From JAUIAI01 sp045106815 (GTDB taxonomy: Bacteria; Pseudomonadota; Gammaproteobacteria; Burkholderiales; Burkholderiaceae_E): a DNA stretch of 64,000 nt. The stretch covers positions 7,644 through 71,643 of the forward strand of contig JBGCFG010000082.1 of NCBI GenBank assembly GCA_045106815.1. The letters are read 5' to 3'. The notes below the pieces were generated by a model that saw only the letters and a program-made list of their open reading frames with translations, was not told where the DNA came from and did no database searches. A program made the translations under genes and the position numbers. Below are positions 63,693 to 64,000 of this stretch, piece after piece. Within the stretch, counting starts at the first letter, position 1. The number at the start of each line of letters is the position of its first letter.

Positions 63693-64000
63693 ATGATGGC
63701 CACTCCACCAGACCCTACCCCACCTGCATCTGCATCTGAATCAGGCAATCTGTTGACAAGACGACTTGTCACCACCACCCGCCAGTCAATGGCAGGTCTA
63801 AGAGTGGCCTGGGGGGAAGAAGCGTTCCGAATTGAAGCCGTGATGGTACTCGTGCTTGTGCCAATCGCCATCTGGTTTGGTGAAAATGCGCTTGAACAGG
63901 TTCTGATGATTGCCAGCCTTCTAATTGTGATGATTGTTGAGGTCTTAAACACCGCCATTGAGAAAACCATCGACAGGGTCTCGACAGACCGTCATGTGCT
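63693..64000 (+). CDS. dgkA: Diacylglycerol kinase, partial (3' end off-window)
   Basis: The first 102 codons of a rightward gene that runs past base 64000. ATG 63693 or ATG 63696 starts it. After a Pro/Ser-rich tail the body matches the small prokaryotic kinase: EEAFRIEAVMVLVLVPIAIW, then ASLLIVMIVEVLNTAIEKTIDRVS with the catalytic Glu-containing EVLNTAIE. DgkA recycles diacylglycerol to phosphatidate in the inner membrane. Divergent from the DAHP synthase gene. Confidence 0.9.
   Translation, partial: MMATPPDPTPPASASESGNLLTRRLVTTTRQSMAGLRVAWGEEAFRIEAVMVLVLVPIAIWFGENALEQVLMIASLLIVMIVEVLNTAIEKTIDRVSTDRHV

Noticed and set aside
63659..63970. Leftward 103-codon frame at the right edge
   Set aside because: It is antisense to the start of dgkA, whose EAFRIE and EVLNTAIE motifs are clear on the plus strand.
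1..64000. CRISPR arrays, insertion sequences, toxin-antitoxin pairs and secondary-metabolite clusters
   Set aside because: None supported: no spaced repeats with near-identical units, no transposase-like product and no small toxin/antitoxin gene pair were recognised on either strand.

Overview
The window is a 64 kb stretch of an ordinary-looking chromosome from a moderately GC-rich proteobacterium. The pyruvate dehydrogenase layout (aceE, aceF with two lipoyl domains, lpd carrying its own lipoyl domain), YaeQ, the paired DUF2868 and DUF3482 genes, a hut cluster of the HutF type and several GGDEF/EAL proteins point to Gammaproteobacteria or Betaproteobacteria. Genus cannot be resolved from the sequence alone. 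No rRNA, CRISPR array, insertion sequence or prophage was seen, and no gene-free stretch exceeds 300 bases.

Layout. 1-9.1 kb: histidine utilisation. hutI-hutH-hutU run leftward into a peptide deformylase gene, an alcohol dehydrogenase-like gene and a truncated thiolase-like gene. hutF-hutC run rightward. The shared hutI/hutF promoter region carries a candidate HutC operator. 9.1-9.7 kb: a MerF-like membrane protein and a thioredoxin-fold protein. 9.6-17.2 kb: a 2OG-Fe(II) oxygenase, then the lpd-aceF-aceE operon with a recognisable promoter, then tRNA-Arg(ACG) with its terminator. 17.3-23.2 kb: an orphan protein and two signalling proteins (REC-GGDEF-EAL and a CHASE hybrid histidine kinase). 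23.2-31.5 kb: a three-gene leftward unit made of a YtkA-like exported protein, a dihaem cytochrome c peroxidase/MauG-like protein and a 2140-residue secreted multidomain protein. 31.7-39.4 kb: a small membrane protein, an enoyl-CoA hydratase/acyl-CoA ligase pair, an orphan gene, a MipA/OmpV porin-like protein and a large PAS-GGDEF-EAL protein. 39.6-45.6 kb: a BMP-type (nucleoside-like) ABC importer, a tautomerase-SnoaL fusion and an orphan. 45.8-53.3 kb: the DUF2868/DUF3482 pair, an NAD(P)-binding protein, a creatininase-family protein, a phytanoyl-CoA dioxygenase-like protein, an MFS exporter and a GST. 53.4-57.4 kb: S1C protease-MoxR-DUF58-VWA. 57.5-64 kb: an outer-membrane-like protein, a degenerate GGDEF protein, a 2-hydroxyacid dehydrogenase, MATE and yaeQ, DAHP synthase, and the start of dgkA.

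Most interesting. First, the 2140-residue protein joins a galactose-oxidase-type copper-radical domain, with all four expected ligand or cofactor residues visible, to a YVTN propeller and a dihaem cytochrome. It ends in three 136-residue Cys-to-Cys modules. With its two upstream neighbours it looks like an uncharacterised extracytoplasmic oxidation system. Second, a peptide deformylase gene occupies the place in the hut operon where the N-formylglutamate deformylase (hutG) would be expected; no hutG is in the window. Third, a degenerate GGDEF protein keeps a perfectly positioned RxxD inhibitory site, which suggests a c-di-GMP receptor rather than an enzyme.

Start sites were chosen from Shine-Dalgarno-like sequences, family N-termini and signal peptides. 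No database search was possible, so product names rest on recognised motifs and overall sequence character.
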